A stretch of 64,000 bases of DNA from Enterobacter hormaechei subsp. hoffmannii. Its GTDB lineage: Bacteria > Pseudomonadota > Gammaproteobacteria > Enterobacterales > Enterobacteriaceae. Position 1 is the first letter of the stretch. The number at the start of each line of letters is the position of its first letter. Shown piece by piece: positions 44,881 through 59,435 of this stretch. A program made the position numbers and the translations under genes. Location of the stretch: assembly GCF_001729745.1 (NCBI RefSeq), contig NZ_CP017186.1:1612001-1676000 (forward strand), read 5' to 3'. Below the pieces are notes generated by a model. That model was not told the DNA's origin, made no database searches, and saw only the letters and a program-made list of their open reading frames with translations.

Positions 44881-45297
44881 TTAGAAATCAGTTGAACTGG
44901 TCTGCAAACCGGAAACCTGGATTGTCGACGTCTTACCGGTTTTTCGGTCTGTCACATTTAACTGAAGCTGCCCGTCTTTATTGGCAATATCGACGATAAA
45001 GTCATTAGTGACCATCCGGCCGGGTTTTCCGGTATTAATGTTGGTTAATAAGCCACCTAATATTTGCGACTGGATGGCCTGAGTAAAATTATCCAGAGCT
45101 GACGGGGTCTCGATACCGAAATCATCGTCATAGCTGGGGTCTTTATAGGAATTTTGAGCCTGCGCCTGGTTAAGCATAAAGGCTCCGTTATTCGGGTTGC
45201 CGCCAAAATTAGGGTTGCGGAACTGGAATGTCATATTTCCGGCCCAACTCAACGGCGCAATGAGCATTAACGAAATCACTGTGTGTGCGAGACGCAT
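44881..45297 (-). CDS. csgF: Curli assembly factor CsgF
   Basis: 138-residue secreted factor with a 19-residue signal peptide. Its mature N-terminus ([19 protein letters not shown]) is the segment that inserts into the CsgG pore and forms a second constriction; the C-terminal part is exposed at the surface and helps CsgB nucleate. Same length and nearly the same sequence as E. coli CsgF. Confidence 0.96.
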   Translation of the reverse strand: MRLAHTVISLMLIAPLSWAGNMTFQFRNPNFGGNPNNGAFMLNQAQAQNSYKDPSYDDDFGIETPSALDNFTQAIQSQILGGLLTNINTGKPGRMVTNDFIVDIANKDGQLQLNVTDRKTGKTSTIQVSGLQTSSTDF

Positions 45298-45323
45298 TAC
45301 AGCCTCCGAAATAGGTGTCGTTG

Positions 45324-45713
45324 CTAGAACTCATCTTTTGCTAAATCGCCTGTGCTCAAAAGGGCTTTATCTAACTGTAGGCGGTTAATAGCTTCTTCTG
45401 TTTGTGCCAGTGCGAAAGCGACGTTCTGATCGAAGTCTCTTTTCGTTGGGAATAAAAAAGTCTGGTAAATAACGTCCTGATTAGCGGTTATTGTGATCCA
45501 GCTTCCCCACCGCGCACTGGGCCGTTCGTTGATGGTTAAATTACCCGGATAATCGCTTTCCCACTTATCGCTGAAGGCACGATAAAAATCGTGTCCGACA
45601 GAGGTGACAGTGTGGTCGGTCAACAGTCCAGGAACTTCCACCTCAACAGCCTGAAGGTTTCCGGCAGCAAGCATAATGCCTGCGGCGGCAATCCAACTTA
45701 GGGTGCGTTTCAT
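45324..45713 (-). CDS. csgE: Curli secretion specificity factor CsgE
   Basis: 129-residue periplasmic protein with a signal peptide of about 22 residues (ending GNLQA). CsgE caps the CsgG channel in a nonameric ring and guides CsgA to it. Features such as [19 protein letters not shown] and [10 protein letters not shown] match the family. It starts four bases after the csgD stop, so translation is coupled. Confidence 0.96.
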   Translation of the reverse strand: MKRTLSWIAAAGIMLAAGNLQAVEVEVPGLLTDHTVTSVGHDFYRAFSDKWESDYPGNLTINERPSARWGSWITITANQDVIYQTFLFPTKRDFDQNVAFALAQTEEAINRLQLDKALLSTGDLAKDEF

Positions 45714-45717
45714 GCTA

Positions 45718-46368
45718 TTAACGCCTGAGGTTATCGTTTGCCCACGACACCGCCTGCGTGCGATTTTTAACAGCTATCTTTTTGAAAAGATTATAAAGAT
45801 GCGTCTTAACCGTATTTTCGCTGATAAATAACGAACGGGCGATTTCAATATTTGAAGCACCAATACGCAGTTTGTTCAGGATCTCTTTCTCACGGTGCGT
45901 CAGAAGGGCCGATTCCGAACTGTTATAGCGATAATTTCCGGAGTGGGTAATGAGGTAGCTGGCCAGTTTTTGCGAGAAATAACACTCCCCCCGCAATATG
46001 CCCTGCAAACCCTCCACGACACGGTTTTCTTCTTCTGTAACGTAAAACACGCCGTTAATATGCGGCCAGCTCTCAATTTCGCGGAAAGGATACTCATCAG
46101 GCGTATTCAATAACAACACGCGGATATTATTGTTTTTCCTGCTTAAATTATCTTGCCAGTAATGGATCAGTTTTTTATCCGCTTCCATCATATCGAGAAG
46201 AATGATGCTGCCAGGAGCGATATCATCAAAAGAACGTTGAATGTTATGAAGTTTCCCGTTAAGTGACAGGCATTGTTTTAAATGCTGCAATAACGCTGTC
46301 GCTTGTAAGGAAGGTTTTGTGATCAACAATAATGTATGACCGGGTAAGCTATGGACTTCATTAAACAT
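45718..46368 (-). CDS. csgD: Curli and biofilm master regulator CsgD
   Basis: 216-residue LuxR/FixJ-type regulator. A receiver-like N-terminal domain (1-145) without the canonical phospho-acceptor context is followed by a Lux[24 protein letters not shown] then [14 protein letters not shown] (about 155-200). It activates csgBAC and, through adrA, cellulose synthesis. Same length as E. coli CsgD. First gene of csgDEFG. The 742-bp region upstream would host the RpoS, OmpR, IHF and MlrA inputs known in E. coli. Confidence 0.97.
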   Translation of the reverse strand: MFNEVHSLPGHTLLLITKPSLQATALLQHLKQCLSLNGKLHNIQRSFDDIAPGSIILLDMMEADKKLIHYWQDNLSRKNNNIRVLLLNTPDEYPFREIESWPHINGVFYVTEEENRVVEGLQGILRGECYFSQKLASYLITHSGNYRYNSSESALLTHREKEILNKLRIGASNIEIARSLFISENTVKTHLYNLFKKIAVKNRTQAVSWANDNLRR

Positions 46369-47110
46369 GATGAAACCCCACGTTATTTATGACACCCGGC
46401 AGCTGCCCTCGTATTATTGAAAAGGGCACCAGAAGTACTGCAGGTGTGGCACTGCTGTGTGTAGTTAAAAAACCTTCCTCCAAAGGAGGCGGTAAAATTA
46501 AAAACAAATAACGTACTGCTGTTTTCAATCTAGCTATTGCAAACTTTAAAGCAAGTGTTAATCGTGTAACAGAATGTAAAATTCGATATTTATTTGTGTA
46601 TTTTGCAGGGTTAATAGATTTTAAGATAAGGGGAAAGTTGTACAGGTGTATAAACGTGCACAGATTTTAAAAACCATACGGTATATTATAATGAGTTGTA
46701 TTATCTGGTTTTTTATTATTGTAAGCCAGCCGGTAAAAAGTATGAGCTCTGCTAAAAACATAAGACTTCCCTAAGCCGGAATTTTTTCTTAAGAAAACTT
46801 GCTTCGTGTCACGCGCGTGACAAAGGGCATTGTCGTTTTTGTCTGAAGAAGCCGGTACAGGTTGGACAGCCTGTCTCGCTGTTGTACAAGCGCAGGAAGA
46901 CATTTTTGGTTTCTGCTTTAGGCGAGTATCCCGTCGTTTCAGGCGAGATTTACGACTTTGAGGTGAAGGGGAATATAAAAATAAGGCGCACGGGTGAGAT
47001 ATTAAACATGTTTCGGCAGACATACTCTTTTCCGTAACGCGGCGTTAACAAAACGAATCGCGTTAACGGAGTAAGGAATACCTTTTTTATAGCCAGGTCC
47101 AGGTGACAGC
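46369..47110. promoter_or_regulatory. csgD-csgB divergent control region
   Basis: 742 bp between divergent csgD and csgB, AT-rich in its middle (46500-46760), as in E. coli. I identify one site: CGGGTGAGATA at 46991-47001, a full match to the CsgD box CGGGKGAGNKA, 110 bp before the csgB ATG. Other known inputs (OmpR, CpxR, IHF) cannot be placed reliably by eye. Short open frames here are spurious. Confidence 0.75.
46991..47001 (+). promoter_or_regulatory. CsgD-binding site of csgBAC
   Basis: CGGGTGAGATA matches CGGGKGAGNKA at every defined position and is oriented towards csgB. Confidence 0.75.
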
Positions 47111-47566
47111 ATGAAAAACAAAACGTTGTTTATGATGTTTACATTACTGGGTGCGCCTGGGTTTGTAATCGCAGGTGATTCAGATTTAGCCAGTTCTGAA
47201 TATAATTTTGCGATAAATGAATTAAGTAAAGCTTCATACAATCAGGCAGCCATTATTGGTCAACAGGGTTCAGGAAATAATGCTGATGTACGCCAGGGCG
47301 GTTCTAAATTGCTGTCCGTTATTTCCCAGGAGGGCGGGAATAACCGCGCGAATGTTGATCAGTCAGGGACGTATAACCTTGCTTATATCGATCAGACCGG
47401 CAACGGCAACGATGCGAGTATTAAGCAGGGCGCTTTTGGCAACACCGCCATGATTATCCAGAAAGGCTCGGGTAACAGGGCGAATATAACGCAGTATGGT
47501 ACGCAGAAAACAGCAGTTGTAGTACAGAGACAGTCGCAGATGGCTATTCGCGTTATTCAACGCTAG
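47111..47566 (+). CDS. csgB: Curli nucleator CsgB
   Basis: 151-residue minor curlin with a signal peptide of 21 residues. It contains five imperfect repeats of the S-x5-Q-x-G-x-N-x-A-x3-Q type (QAAIIGQQGSGNNADVRQGG, then LAYIDQTGNGNDASIKQGAF, etc.). The last repeat is charged (QRQSQMAIRVIQR) and lacks the consensus Gly/Asn, a known CsgB feature for surface attachment. It templates CsgA polymerisation on the outer membrane. 39 bp before csgA. Confidence 0.96.
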   Translation: MKNKTLFMMFTLLGAPGFVIAGDSDLASSEYNFAINELSKASYNQAAIIGQQGSGNNADVRQGGSKLLSVISQEGGNNRANVDQSGTYNLAYIDQTGNGNDASIKQGAFGNTAMIIQKGSGNRANITQYGTQKTAVVVQRQSQMAIRVIQR

Positions 47567-47605
47567 CGATGTGTGACGCCTTAATCAATCCGATGGGGGT
47601 TTACC

Positions 47606-48061
47606 ATGAAACTTTTCAAAGTGGCAGTTATTGCAGCAATCGTAGTTTCTGGCAGTGCTTTCGCAGGTGCGGTACCACAATTTGGCGGCGGTCACGGTGG
47701 TGGCTGGGGTGGCGGCAATAACGGCCCTGACTCAACCCTGAGCATTTACCAGTACGGCGGCGGTAACTCCGCGCTTGCTTTGCAGACGGACGCCCGAGAT
47801 TCTGAATTGACCATTACCCAGCATGGTGGCGGTAACGGCGCAGATGTTGGCCAGGGCTCTGATGACAGTTCTATCGATCTGCTGCAAAAAGGCTTTGGTA
47901 ACAGCGCCACCATCGACCAGTGGAATAGCAAAGATTCTGTTATCAACGTGAAACAGTTCGGCGGCGGCAACGGCGCGGCGGTAGACCAGACAGCGTCCGG
48001 CTCAACGGTGACTGTGCACCAGGTTGGCTTCGGCAACAACGCGACCGCACACCAGTACTGA
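47606..48061 (+). CDS. csgA: Major curlin subunit CsgA
   Basis: 151-residue amyloid subunit. A signal peptide of 20 residues is followed by the N22-type secretion segment GAVPQFGGGHGGGWGGGNNG (residues 21-40). Five amyloid repeats then run to the C-terminus: STLSIYQYGGGNSALALQTD, SELTITQHGGGNGADVGQGS, SSIDLLQKGFGNSATIDQWN, SVINVKQFGGGNGAAVDQTA, STVTVHQVGFGNNATAHQY. Gln and Asn ladder positions are conserved. A strong terminator follows 19 bases on. Confidence 0.97.
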   Translation: MKLFKVAVIAAIVVSGSAFAGAVPQFGGGHGGGWGGGNNGPDSTLSIYQYGGGNSALALQTDARDSELTITQHGGGNGADVGQGSDDSSIDLLQKGFGNSATIDQWNSKDSVINVKQFGGGNGAAVDQTASGSTVTVHQVGFGNNATAHQY

Positions 48062-48080
48062 TTCATTTCTGTACCAAAAA

Positions 48081-48105
48081 ACAGGGCATGCGCCCTGTTT
48101 TTTTT
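48081..48105 (+). terminator. Terminator / attenuator between csgA and csgC
   Basis: ACAGGGC / GCCCTGT stem with ATGC loop and an eight-T run, between csgA and the csgC ATG at 48118. It would make csgC expression much lower than csgBA. Confidence 0.9.
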
Positions 48106-48117
48106 CGGGAGGATCTC

Positions 48118-48450
48118 ATGAGCACCTTCATTCTCCTTGCCGCGCTTGCCAGCCAGATAACGTTCAGCACCTCACAGCAGGCAAATGTGACAACCATTAT
48201 TCCTCAGGTCACGCTGGCAGACGCCTGCGAATGTCAGGTTGAGGTGTTATCTGTCCGACAGGGGCAGGGGGGACAAATTACATCGCGGCAGAAAAATACT
48301 CTTTTTATACCCGCTAATCAGCCGATTGATTTAACGCGAATCAGTTTAAATATTCGCTCAGGGGATGCGGTAAAAATAATCGTCACCGTTTCCGATGGAA
48401 AATCGCTTCATTTATCACAGCAGTGGAACGCACCGGCAAGTACGCTTTAA
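48118..48450 (+). CDS. csgC: Curli amyloid inhibitor CsgC
   Basis: 110-residue periplasmic immunoglobulin-like protein with a short signal sequence (MSTFILLAALASQITF). It carries the C-x-C motif ECQVE-type (DACECQVEVLSV, about 39-50). CsgC blocks premature CsgA amyloid formation in the periplasm at low stoichiometry. CGGGAGG eight bases upstream supports ATG 48118 over the longer frame from 48088, which overlaps the terminator. E. coli length. Confidence 0.94.
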   Translation: MSTFILLAALASQITFSTSQQANVTTIIPQVTLADACECQVEVLSVRQGQGGQITSRQKNTLFIPANQPIDLTRISLNIRSGDAVKIIVTVSDGKSLHLSQQWNAPASTL

Positions 48451-48603
48451 TCATTCATAAAATCAATGATTTAATAAAGTGGCGGCGCTGCACAGGTAAG
48501 CTATGCTGATATCAAGAACCCAGCAAACGGGTTGCTTAAATTGATACGTCATAACGGAGCGTTTTTACCCCTCAAGGACGAATTTCATTGAGGAGTACAA
48601 ATA

Positions 48604-48924
48604 ATGTTCAAATCCGCAGCGTGTATTATTCCTGGTCTGGGACTGATCCTGTCCTCTTTTTTTTCTCCGGCTTATTCAGCAACTATAGAGAATGGTGGGG
48701 TGATTCATTTTCGTGGCGCGGTGGTCGCTGACCCGTGCGAAGTCACGCCCCAGCATCGGCAGTTTGCGATTTCCTGCCCGGAAAATAACCGTATGAAAAC
48801 GCATACCATCAGTTATGACGAGGCGCTCCGGGGCCATCATCCTCACTCAGCGCTGGCCGCTGTCACCATGAAATACCTGAATGAAAAGAAAACGCTTGCG
48901 GTCGTTCAGGTGGATTACCGTTAA
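48604..48924 (+). CDS. ymdA: Secreted protein YmdA
   Basis: 106-residue exported protein (E. coli YmdA is 103), signal peptide of about 25 residues (ending AYSA). The mature part ([19 protein letters not shown], then FAISCPEN) resembles the start of a type 1 fimbrial subunit: one disulfide pair and an Ig-like first strand. It is too short to be a full pilin, and the role is unknown. Follows csgC with a 153-bp gap, then ymdB. Confidence 0.9.
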   Translation: MFKSAACIIPGLGLILSSFFSPAYSATIENGGVIHFRGAVVADPCEVTPQHRQFAISCPENNRMKTHTISYDEALRGHHPHSALAAVTMKYLNEKKTLAVVQVDYR

Positions 48925-49004
48925 CCGCCGTTTTTTTCGCGACAGTTTTTCTCCTTCTCCCTCTGCGATACACTGATGAAAAAGGCGGGTTGCAGAGGGT
49001 GTTT

Positions 49005-49541
49005 ATGAGACCGCAAATCGACGTTATTCATGGCGATATCACGACGGTGCACGTTGACGTGATCGTCAACGCAGCCAATTCCTCCCTGATGGGTGGGGGC
49101 GGGGTAGACGGTGCCATTCACCGGGCCGCGGGCCCTCAGCTCCTTGAAGCATGCAAAACCGTGCGCCAGCAGCAGGGAGAGTGCCCGCCGGGGCATGCTG
49201 TTATTACGCTTGCGGGCGATCTCCCGGCCAAAGCGGTGATCCATACCGTTGGACCCGTCTGGCACGGTGGCGACCGCCATGAGGCTGAGATTCTGGAGCA
49301 GGCTTATCGTAACTGCCTGCGGCTTGCGGCAGATAACGGCTATAAGACCATGGCATTCCCCGCCATTAGCACCGGGGTGTACGGTTATCCAAAGGAAGCG
49401 GCAGCTACGATCGCCGTGAATACCGTTTATCACTACCTTTCCCTCAAACCCATGCCGGAAAAAGTCATTTTTGTCTGTTTCGATGAGCACACCGCCGACT
49501 TGTATCAACGGATTTTGACCGCGCGCAGCCAGGCATTTTGA
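49005..49541 (+). CDS. ymdB: Macrodomain O-acetyl-ADP-ribose deacetylase YmdB
   Basis: 178-residue macrodomain protein. ADP-ribose-binding loops are clear: [26 protein letters not shown] region (about 20-45) and [16 protein letters not shown] near 116-131. It removes acetyl from O-acetyl-ADP-ribose and, in E. coli, also inhibits RNase III and affects biofilm formation. AGAGGG six bases before ATG 49005; the ORF's five earlier codons are dropped. Position after the curli genes is as in E. coli. Confidence 0.94.
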   Translation: MRPQIDVIHGDITTVHVDVIVNAANSSLMGGGGVDGAIHRAAGPQLLEACKTVRQQQGECPPGHAVITLAGDLPAKAVIHTVGPVWHGGDRHEAEILEQAYRNCLRLAADNGYKTMAFPAISTGVYGYPKEAAATIAVNTVYHYLSLKPMPEKVIFVCFDEHTADLYQRILTARSQAF

Positions 49542-49554
49542 TGTCTGAAAAGCA

Positions 49555-49581
49555 AAAACGGCGCTCTGGAGGCGCCGTTTT
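49555..49581. terminator. Bidirectional terminator between ymdB and mdoC
   Basis: AAAACGGCGC / GCGCCGTTTT stem with a seven-base loop, A-rich on one side and T7 on the other; serves both convergent genes. Confidence 0.92.
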
Positions 49582-49582
49582 T

Positions 49583-50722
49583 TTATCCCGCTTTAACCTG
49601 AGGTTTGCCTGAGAACAGGAAACGCAAAAGCGGGATCCGCAGGTGGATTTCATACAACACGATGGCAATGCCAACCACAAAGACCAGACCGGTGAAGAAG
49701 CCCAGCGCATTCGATTTGATATGCGGCGTAATGTACGCCCCGAAAAACAGCGTCAGCGGATGGTGGACCAGGTAGATAAACAGTGAAGCATTAACGAAAT
49801 AGGTGACGCGACTTGATTTAAAATTCAGCAGACGATGGCCAAGGGCAAACACCACATTAACCATCCACAGGCCCATCAGCATCGTTATCACGCTCTCTGT
49901 CTCATACATCCACGCGTCCCCGCTGCCAAAGCGCTGATTGAGAAGATAGGCGGCAAAGGCCAGCGCAGCACCCACCGCACACCAGGGGGAGGGGGTGGTA
50001 AACAGCGCTTTAAGCCGGGGATGAATAAATGCCAGCGCCCCAATCAGGAAGAAGGGAATGTAGAACAGGGTCTGCATCACCACGAAATTAAACAGCCCAT
50101 CGCTCAGAATGGGAGGGTAGACAATGAGCAGGGTACGCCTGACGGCGGCATACGCGACCCCCAGCGCAAGAAACAGCAGCGACAGCTTGCCCAGGGTGAT
50201 GTTGGCGAAGAAGGTCGAGGTTGCGGCGCTCGCGCGCTGGCGCAGTTGACTGAAGATCAGCAAACTCACCGTGGTTAGCACCACCAGTACCAGCAGGAAC
50301 CAGAGGTGGGAAATCAGCTCCCAGACCAGGGTGTTGTATTTCTCATAGAACGAGAGATTAGGCCAGTTTTCCGCCTTGCCTTTAACATGCTGCAACATGA
50401 TGAACTGCGGCAGCGTCAGCAGCGGAATGGCCGTCAACATTGGTATGCCCACGCGCTCCACGCGCACTTTCCACCACCGCTTGAGGGGATAGCGCAAGAA
50501 GAGCATGTAAGAGAAATAGCCTGAAATGACGAAAAACACCTGCATGCGGAAGGCATGGATAAAATCATTGAACAGCGTCAGCCACCAGGAGGGCATCTGG
50601 CTGTTCACATGCCAGGTGTGGCTGGAATAGATCAGTGAAATATGAAAAGGGATCCCCAATAGCATGAGCCATGCGCGGATCGAGTCGAGGAAATATTCAC
50701 GTTGTACAGGGGTTGTGCTCAT
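49583..50722 (-). CDS. mdoC: Glucan succinyltransferase MdoC/OpgC
   Basis: 379-residue inner-membrane acyltransferase-3 family protein (E. coli 385), ten hydrophobic helices. It adds succinyl groups to osmoregulated periplasmic glucans, giving them charge. The N-terminus [25 protein letters not shown] (about 9-33) holds the conserved R-x10-H motif. Divergent from mdoG across 255 bp, the E. coli arrangement. Confidence 0.95.
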   Translation of the reverse strand: MSTTPVQREYFLDSIRAWLMLLGIPFHISLIYSSHTWHVNSQMPSWWLTLFNDFIHAFRMQVFFVISGYFSYMLFLRYPLKRWWKVRVERVGIPMLTAIPLLTLPQFIMLQHVKGKAENWPNLSFYEKYNTLVWELISHLWFLLVLVVLTTVSLLIFSQLRQRASAATSTFFANITLGKLSLLFLALGVAYAAVRRTLLIVYPPILSDGLFNFVVMQTLFYIPFFLIGALAFIHPRLKALFTTPSPWCAVGAALAFAAYLLNQRFGSGDAWMYETESVITMLMGLWMVNVVFALGHRLLNFKSSRVTYFVNASLFIYLVHHPLTLFFGAYITPHIKSNALGFFTGLVFVVGIAIVLYEIHLRIPLLRFLFSGKPQVKAG

Positions 50723-50917
50723 ATAACTTTGCGCATTCTCAGACTTTTCGCCTTATCCCTAAGGCTCATAATGGTTACATTCGGAGCCAACCCTACACCA
50801 AGACCGACACCCTGTCTCCAGGATAAGCACGCAAAGTGTAAAGCGGGTTCTTTCATTTGCTTAATCCATGAGCCAGCGAGCTGAACAAAGCAGTGATAAT
50901 GTTGTCGGATTGCCTGA

Positions 50918-55052
<4,135 letters not shown>

Positions 55053-55060
55053 GTTGTTAA

Positions 55061-55090
55061 GTAGGGCGGGTAAGCGAAGCGCCACCCGCC
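55061..55090. repeat. REP element
   Basis: GTAGGGCGGGTAAGCGAAGC then GCCACCCGCC: one REP palindrome between mdoH and its terminator. Confidence 0.83.
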
Positions 55091-55097
55091 AAATAAA

Positions 55098-55125
55098 ATA
55101 CCGGCTGTGAGGCCGGTATTTTTTT
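55098..55125 (+). terminator. Terminator of mdoGH
   Basis: ATACCGGC / GCCGGTAT stem, TGTGAG loop, seven T. Confidence 0.93.
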
Positions 55126-55136
55126 AGAGGTCAGAA

Positions 55137-55364
55137 ATGAAAGTAATCATCGTCGTCATGATGGCATGCCTGCTCAGCGGCTGCGGCAGCATCATCAGCC
55201 GCACCATTCCCGGACAGGGCCACGGGAATCAGTACTACCCCGGCGTACAGTGGGATGTCCGCGATTCCGCATGGCGCTATCTCACCGTGCTCGATCTGCC
55301 GTTTTCGCTGATTTTCGACACGCTACTGCTGCCCATCGATGCCAGCCACGGCCCTTACGAGTAA
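55137..55364 (+). CDS. yceK: YceK lipoprotein
   Basis: 75-residue DUF1375 lipoprotein. Lipobox LLSGC with Cys near 16, followed by Gly, then a conserved IPGQGHGNQYYPGVQWDVRD segment and a hydrophobic C-terminal half (LDLPFSLIFDTLLLPID). Same length as E. coli YceK; function unknown. AGAGG seven bases before the ATG. Converges on msyB with seven bases between stops. Confidence 0.93.
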   Translation: MKVIIVVMMACLLSGCGSIISRTIPGQGHGNQYYPGVQWDVRDSAWRYLTVLDLPFSLIFDTLLLPIDASHGPYE

Positions 55365-55371
55365 CGAGAGC

Positions 55372-55746
55372 TTATCGCTCATCCCATTCATCCGCTGCGG
55401 CCTGACCCTCTTCGGTATCCAGCGGCGGTTCGAGCTGAAACTCACCTTCATCCCATTCATGCAGCGTATTTTCTTCCAGCCACTCCTGACGTAACTCAAT
55501 TTCGTCATAGTCGCCGTCGAATACCGCCTGCGCACCTTCACCACTCAGTATCGGCAGACATTCTCCGTCTTCACCTTCATCAGCAAAGAATTCGGCCTGC
55601 CACATAATATCGCCGTCCTGAAGGACGTATTTTTGGATATTGAGTTGTTGCACGTCAGCATCTTCTTCCTCAATGCCGGGATTATCGGCGAGGAATTCTT
55701 CGCGAGCGGCATCGATAGCTTCTTCCAGCGTGGCGTACATGGTCAT
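55372..55746 (-). CDS. msyB: Acidic protein MsyB
   Basis: 124 residues, very acidic: about a third Asp plus Glu, with runs such as GIEEEDADVQ and DGDYDEIELRQ. E. coli MsyB has the same length and is a multicopy suppressor of secretion defects (secY24, secA51); its own role is unclear and it is RpoS-induced. GGGAGACACCA precedes the ATG. Confidence 0.94.
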   Translation of the reverse strand: MTMYATLEEAIDAAREEFLADNPGIEEEDADVQQLNIQKYVLQDGDIMWQAEFFADEGEDGECLPILSGEGAQAVFDGDYDEIELRQEWLEENTLHEWDEGEFQLEPPLDTEEGQAAADEWDER

Positions 55747-55825
55747 TGGTGTCTCCCTGTTTTTCGTGAAGGTATTCAGGGAAAGAATAGCTGATTATAT
55801 GATTTTGCAAGTATGAATGCGTAAA

Positions 55826-57061
55826 TTAGCCGTCACGATGTTGTGTTATGCGCGCCGGGCGTAGCGCCCGGGATAAGCTGAGCCAGGAATAAACAGCGTT
55901 GAACAGCACGACGCCTGCCGTCACGATAAAGACCGCCCGGAAACCGAAACTGGCCGAAACCCCCGCGCCGACCAGCGGCCCGGTGACGTTACCCAGATCG
56001 CGAAACGACTGGTTGTAGCTGAAAATACGCCCGGCAATCTGGTTGGTGGAGTTATAAACCAGCAGCGTCTGCACCGCAGGAAGCAACGCGCCGTCCGCTG
56101 CGCCCAGCAGAAAGCGCAACACGCCGAGCTGCCAGGGAGACTGCACCATCGACATGGGGATCAGCAGCAGAACGGAGAGGATCAGGGCGCAGATCAGAAT
56201 TTTCTCCGGGCCGATGCGATCGCCCAGCTTGCCGAGCCGCGGCGCGCTCAGCAACGCGGCCACGCCGGGAACAGAGGCGATCAGGCCGCTAATAAAAGCA
56301 ATGTTGCTGACGTTTCCCGCCAGATCGCGGACATAGAGCGTCAGAATAGGCGCGATTGAACCGGTGGCCACCTGAATAATCATGGTGGTCACAAACAGGC
56401 TCAGCACCAGCTTTGGGTTTTTCAGCGAGGCCAGCACATCCCGGGCGTGCAGCATCTCTTTTTTGGCTACCGGCGTGAAATTCTCGCGGATGCAGATAAG
56501 CGTCACGAGGAAGCAGAGGAACAGCACGCTGGCGGTAATGAAGAATACCGGCCGCAGTCCGTAGTGGTCGGCCAGCAGCCCGCCCGCCAGCGGACCCAGC
56601 AGTGCGCCGCTTACGCCGCCAGTGGAGAGCGTACCCAATGCCCAGCCGCTTTTATGGCGTGGGATTTGGGTTGCGATCAGGGCGTTGGCATTGGGGATAA
56701 ATCCCCCGAGCAGACCCAGAAGCGCGCGTAATATCAGAAACTGCCAGACATTTTGCGCCACCCCCATCAACAGCATTATGATCGCCATGCCGAGCGCGGA
56801 GCGCAGCAGCATAATTTTGCGGCCTTTGCGATCCGCAAGCCCACCCCAGAAAGGCGACGCAATGGCGGAGAACAGGAACGTAATGCTGAACACCAGGCCG
56901 GACCACATATTCAGTGCGCTATGGCCGGTGACGCCGAGCTGTTCAACGTAGAGGGGCAGGAAGGGCATTACCAGGCTAAAGGCGGCGCCAGTAAGAAAAC
57001 AACCCAGCCATGCAACCGTCAGGTTGCGTTTCCAGTTTATGGGAGCATCTGTGGAGGACAT
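55826..57061 (-). CDS. mdtG: Multidrug efflux MFS transporter MdtG
   Basis: 411-residue major facilitator (E. coli 408), 11-12 helices, with the loop 2-3 motif [15 protein letters not shown] (about 75-89) and its second-half counterpart [12 protein letters not shown] (about 280). In E. coli it raises resistance to fosfomycin and deoxycholate and belongs to the Mar/Sox/Rob regulon. Start [13 protein letters not shown] at 57061 matches the family better than the ORF's first Met four codons earlier. Confidence 0.94.
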   Translation of the reverse strand: MSSTDAPINWKRNLTVAWLGCFLTGAAFSLVMPFLPLYVEQLGVTGHSALNMWSGLVFSITFLFSAIASPFWGGLADRKGRKIMLLRSALGMAIIMLLMGVAQNVWQFLILRALLGLLGGFIPNANALIATQIPRHKSGWALGTLSTGGVSGALLGPLAGGLLADHYGLRPVFFITASVLFLCFLVTLICIRENFTPVAKKEMLHARDVLASLKNPKLVLSLFVTTMIIQVATGSIAPILTLYVRDLAGNVSNIAFISGLIASVPGVAALLSAPRLGKLGDRIGPEKILICALILSVLLLIPMSMVQSPWQLGVLRFLLGAADGALLPAVQTLLVYNSTNQIAGRIFSYNQSFRDLGNVTGPLVGAGVSASFGFRAVFIVTAGVVLFNAVYSWLSLSRALRPARITQHRDG

Positions 57062-57202
57062 AACTATCCGCATAATGAGGTGCAGGGCACCGTGACCAGT
57101 GAGGTAATAAGCCTGCTAATTATGCGCCTGGGGTATGATTGCCGCAATGACGGGGAGTTTTTAAAGCTAAAACAGCTTGCGGCCCGGAAGACCGCATGCA
57201 GA

Positions 57203-58129
57203 TTAATAACGAGAAGGGACGCCCTGAGGCCGGGTTTTGAAGCGGCGATGCAGCCACATGTACTGCTCGGGAGCGAGCATAATGCATTTCTCCACAATGC
57301 CGTTCATCCAACGCGCGGTAGTTTCCGCGTCGTCGAGCGGCGGAGCGAGTTCCGGCTCCAGCATGATGAGCTGATAGCCTGAACCGTCCGGCTTACGGCG
57401 CGGCACAAACGGCACGATAGCGGCTTTGGACATCCGCGCCAGCATCCAGGTCCCGGTGGTCGTCGCGGCCTCTTCCACCGCAAAGAACGGGACAAACACG
57501 CTGGATTGCGGGCCGTAGTCATGATCCGGGGCATACCAGACCACTTCACCTGATTTGAGGGCGCGGATCATCCCTTTAAGGTCTTTGCGGTCGATCATGC
57601 TTTTATTCGAGCGCATGCGTCCGTTGGTCTGGATCAAATCGATCACCGGATTATCGTTGGGACGATAAACGCCAATACCCGGCGCCTGCATGCCGAACAT
57701 GCGTGCGCCAATTTCGAGTGTCAGGAAATGAACGCCAATCAGCAGGACGCCAGTCTGGTTGGCCTGGAGATGATGCACCGGATCCATGCCGGTTCCGGCC
57801 ACTTCCGTCCAGCGCGCCATGCGCTTATCAGACCAGAACCAGGCCATACCGGTCTCCATCAGTCCCATGCCGACAGATTCGAAGTTTTTAACCACCATGT
57901 CGTGACGCTCAGATTCGCTCATCTGAGGAAAGCAAAGCTCAAGATTTCGATACGCGATCCTGGCGCGACGCTTCATAAATTGTTGAGCAATGCGGCCCAG
58001 TCCTTTACCCATGCGGAAAATTACGGGATAAGGCAGCTGTACAATTAGCCACAACAAGCCAATGCCTGACCATGTTAACCAATAGCGTGGGTGTAAAAGC
58101 GCGGCAGTAAATTTCGGTAACTGGGTCAT
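57203..58129 (-). CDS. lpxL: Lipid A lauroyltransferase LpxL/HtrB
   Basis: 308 residues (E. coli 306). N-terminal membrane anchor (about 17-35) and the HtrB/LpxL acyltransferase domain with the catalytic H-x4-E in [10 protein letters not shown] (about 131-140) and downstream [15 protein letters not shown]. It moves laurate from acyl carrier protein to Kdo2-lipid IVA at the inner face of the inner membrane. Neighbourhood mdtG-lpxL-yceA is as in E. coli, which argues against one of the paralogues (lpxM, lpxP). Confidence 0.95.
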   Translation of the reverse strand: MTQLPKFTAALLHPRYWLTWSGIGLLWLIVQLPYPVIFRMGKGLGRIAQQFMKRRARIAYRNLELCFPQMSESERHDMVVKNFESVGMGLMETGMAWFWSDKRMARWTEVAGTGMDPVHHLQANQTGVLLIGVHFLTLEIGARMFGMQAPGIGVYRPNDNPVIDLIQTNGRMRSNKSMIDRKDLKGMIRALKSGEVVWYAPDHDYGPQSSVFVPFFAVEEAATTTGTWMLARMSKAAIVPFVPRRKPDGSGYQLIMLEPELAPPLDDAETTARWMNGIVEKCIMLAPEQYMWLHRRFKTRPQGVPSRY

Positions 58130-58347
58130 GTCTGTCCTGTGTTCTAACGTCCTGAAGGGCTATTGTCTCATTTTTTGAGGCATAGCCAAAATGTCTGTCA
58201 TCGAAACATGAAAGAATATGCAAGTGTTAAGTCTGATTAATCAGGTTGACTGAAATGTAGCGTAAATTGTGTGGATGTAAATTGTCTTTGTTTGCTATAT
58301 CATGCCGACCGATTTTTATTTCTCAACGATTGCAGGACTTGTACACC

Positions 58348-59397
58348 ATGCCAGTGTTACACAACCGCGTTTCGAATGAGATGTTGAAAGCGCGTATGTT
58401 GGCCGAAACCGAACCGCGCACAACGATCTCTTTCTATAAATATTTTACCATCAACGATCCACAGGCGACCCGCGATGCGCTTTACCAGGCTTTCACCGCC
58501 CTGAACGTGTTTGGTCGCGTCTATCTGGCGCGTGAGGGTATTAACGCGCAGATCAGCGTGCCGGAAAGCAAAGTCAGCGCCTTCCGCGATCTCCTTTATG
58601 GTTTTGATCCGGCGCTTAACGGCTTACGCCTGAACATTGCGCTGGATGATGACGGCAAATCGTTCTGGGTGCTGCGCATGAAGGTGCGTGAGCGTATTGT
58701 GGCGGATGGCATCGACGATCCGAGCTTCAATGCCGCGAATGTGGGGGAGTACCTCAAGGCCGCTGAAGTGAACGCGATGCTCGACGATCCGGATGCAGTG
58801 TTCATCGATATGCGTAACCACTACGAATATGAAGTGGGCCACTTCGAGAATGCGATGGAAATTCCTGCCGACACTTTCCGTGAACAGCTGCCGAAAGCGG
58901 TTGAGATGATGCAGAAGCATAAAGACAAAAAGATCGTTATGTATTGCACCGGGGGGATCCGCTGCGAAAAAGCCAGTGCCTGGATGAAACACAACGGTTT
59001 TAATAAAGTCTGGCATATTGAGGGTGGGATCATTGAATATGCCCGCCGCGCCCGCGAGCAGGGGTTACCGGTGCGTTTTATCGGTAAAAACTTTGTGTTT
59101 GATGAGCGTATGGGCGAGCGAATTTCAGAGGACGTAATCGCTCACTGCCACCAGTGCGGTACGCCGTGCGACACGCATACCAACTGCAAAAACGACGGTT
59201 GTCATCTTCTGTTTATTCAGTGTCCTGCATGTGCCGAGAAGTTTAATGGCTGCTGTAGCGAGCTGTGCAGTGAAGAGAGTATCCTGCCTGAAGAAGAGCA
59301 ACGTCGTCGCCGTGCCGGGCGCGAGAACGGGAATAAGATCTTTAATAAATCCCGGGGCCGACTGAATACCAAACTGGGTATTCCGGACCCGGAGTAA
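58348..59397 (+). CDS. trhO: tRNA uridine(34) hydroxylase TrhO (YceA)
   Basis: 349 residues (E. coli 350). An N-terminal acylphosphatase-like half, a rhodanese domain with the active Cys loop [12 protein letters not shown] at about 193-204, and a C-terminal Cys-rich segment ([20 protein letters not shown], then CPACAEK and CCSELC) that looks like a metal-binding site. TrhO makes 5-hydroxyuridine at tRNA position 34 using O2, a step to cmo5U. I start at ATG 58348 ([10 protein letters not shown]), GCAGGA upstream, not at the ORF's earlier Met. Confidence 0.95.
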   Translation: MPVLHNRVSNEMLKARMLAETEPRTTISFYKYFTINDPQATRDALYQAFTALNVFGRVYLAREGINAQISVPESKVSAFRDLLYGFDPALNGLRLNIALDDDGKSFWVLRMKVRERIVADGIDDPSFNAANVGEYLKAAEVNAMLDDPDAVFIDMRNHYEYEVGHFENAMEIPADTFREQLPKAVEMMQKHKDKKIVMYCTGGIRCEKASAWMKHNGFNKVWHIEGGIIEYARRAREQGLPVRFIGKNFVFDERMGERISEDVIAHCHQCGTPCDTHTNCKNDGCHLLFIQCPACAEKFNGCCSELCSEESILPEEEQRRRRAGRENGNKIFNKSRGRLNTKLGIPDPE

Positions 59398-59403
59398 AAC
59401 ATT

Positions 59404-59434
59404 GCCCGGCGGCGCAAAAGCCTGCCGGGCCTGT
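59404..59434. terminator. Terminator between yceA and yceI
   Basis: GCCCGGC (59404-59410) and GCCGGGC (59424-59430) pair across a 13-base loop; then CTGTTTTA on the plus side and AATGTTTTAC on the minus side. It plausibly serves both convergent genes. Confidence 0.65.
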
Positions 59435-59435
59435 T

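Noticed and set aside
46667-47023. Open frame of 118 codons between csgD and csgB
   Set aside because: AT-rich regulatory DNA; composition is not protein-like and the frame overlaps the CsgD box.
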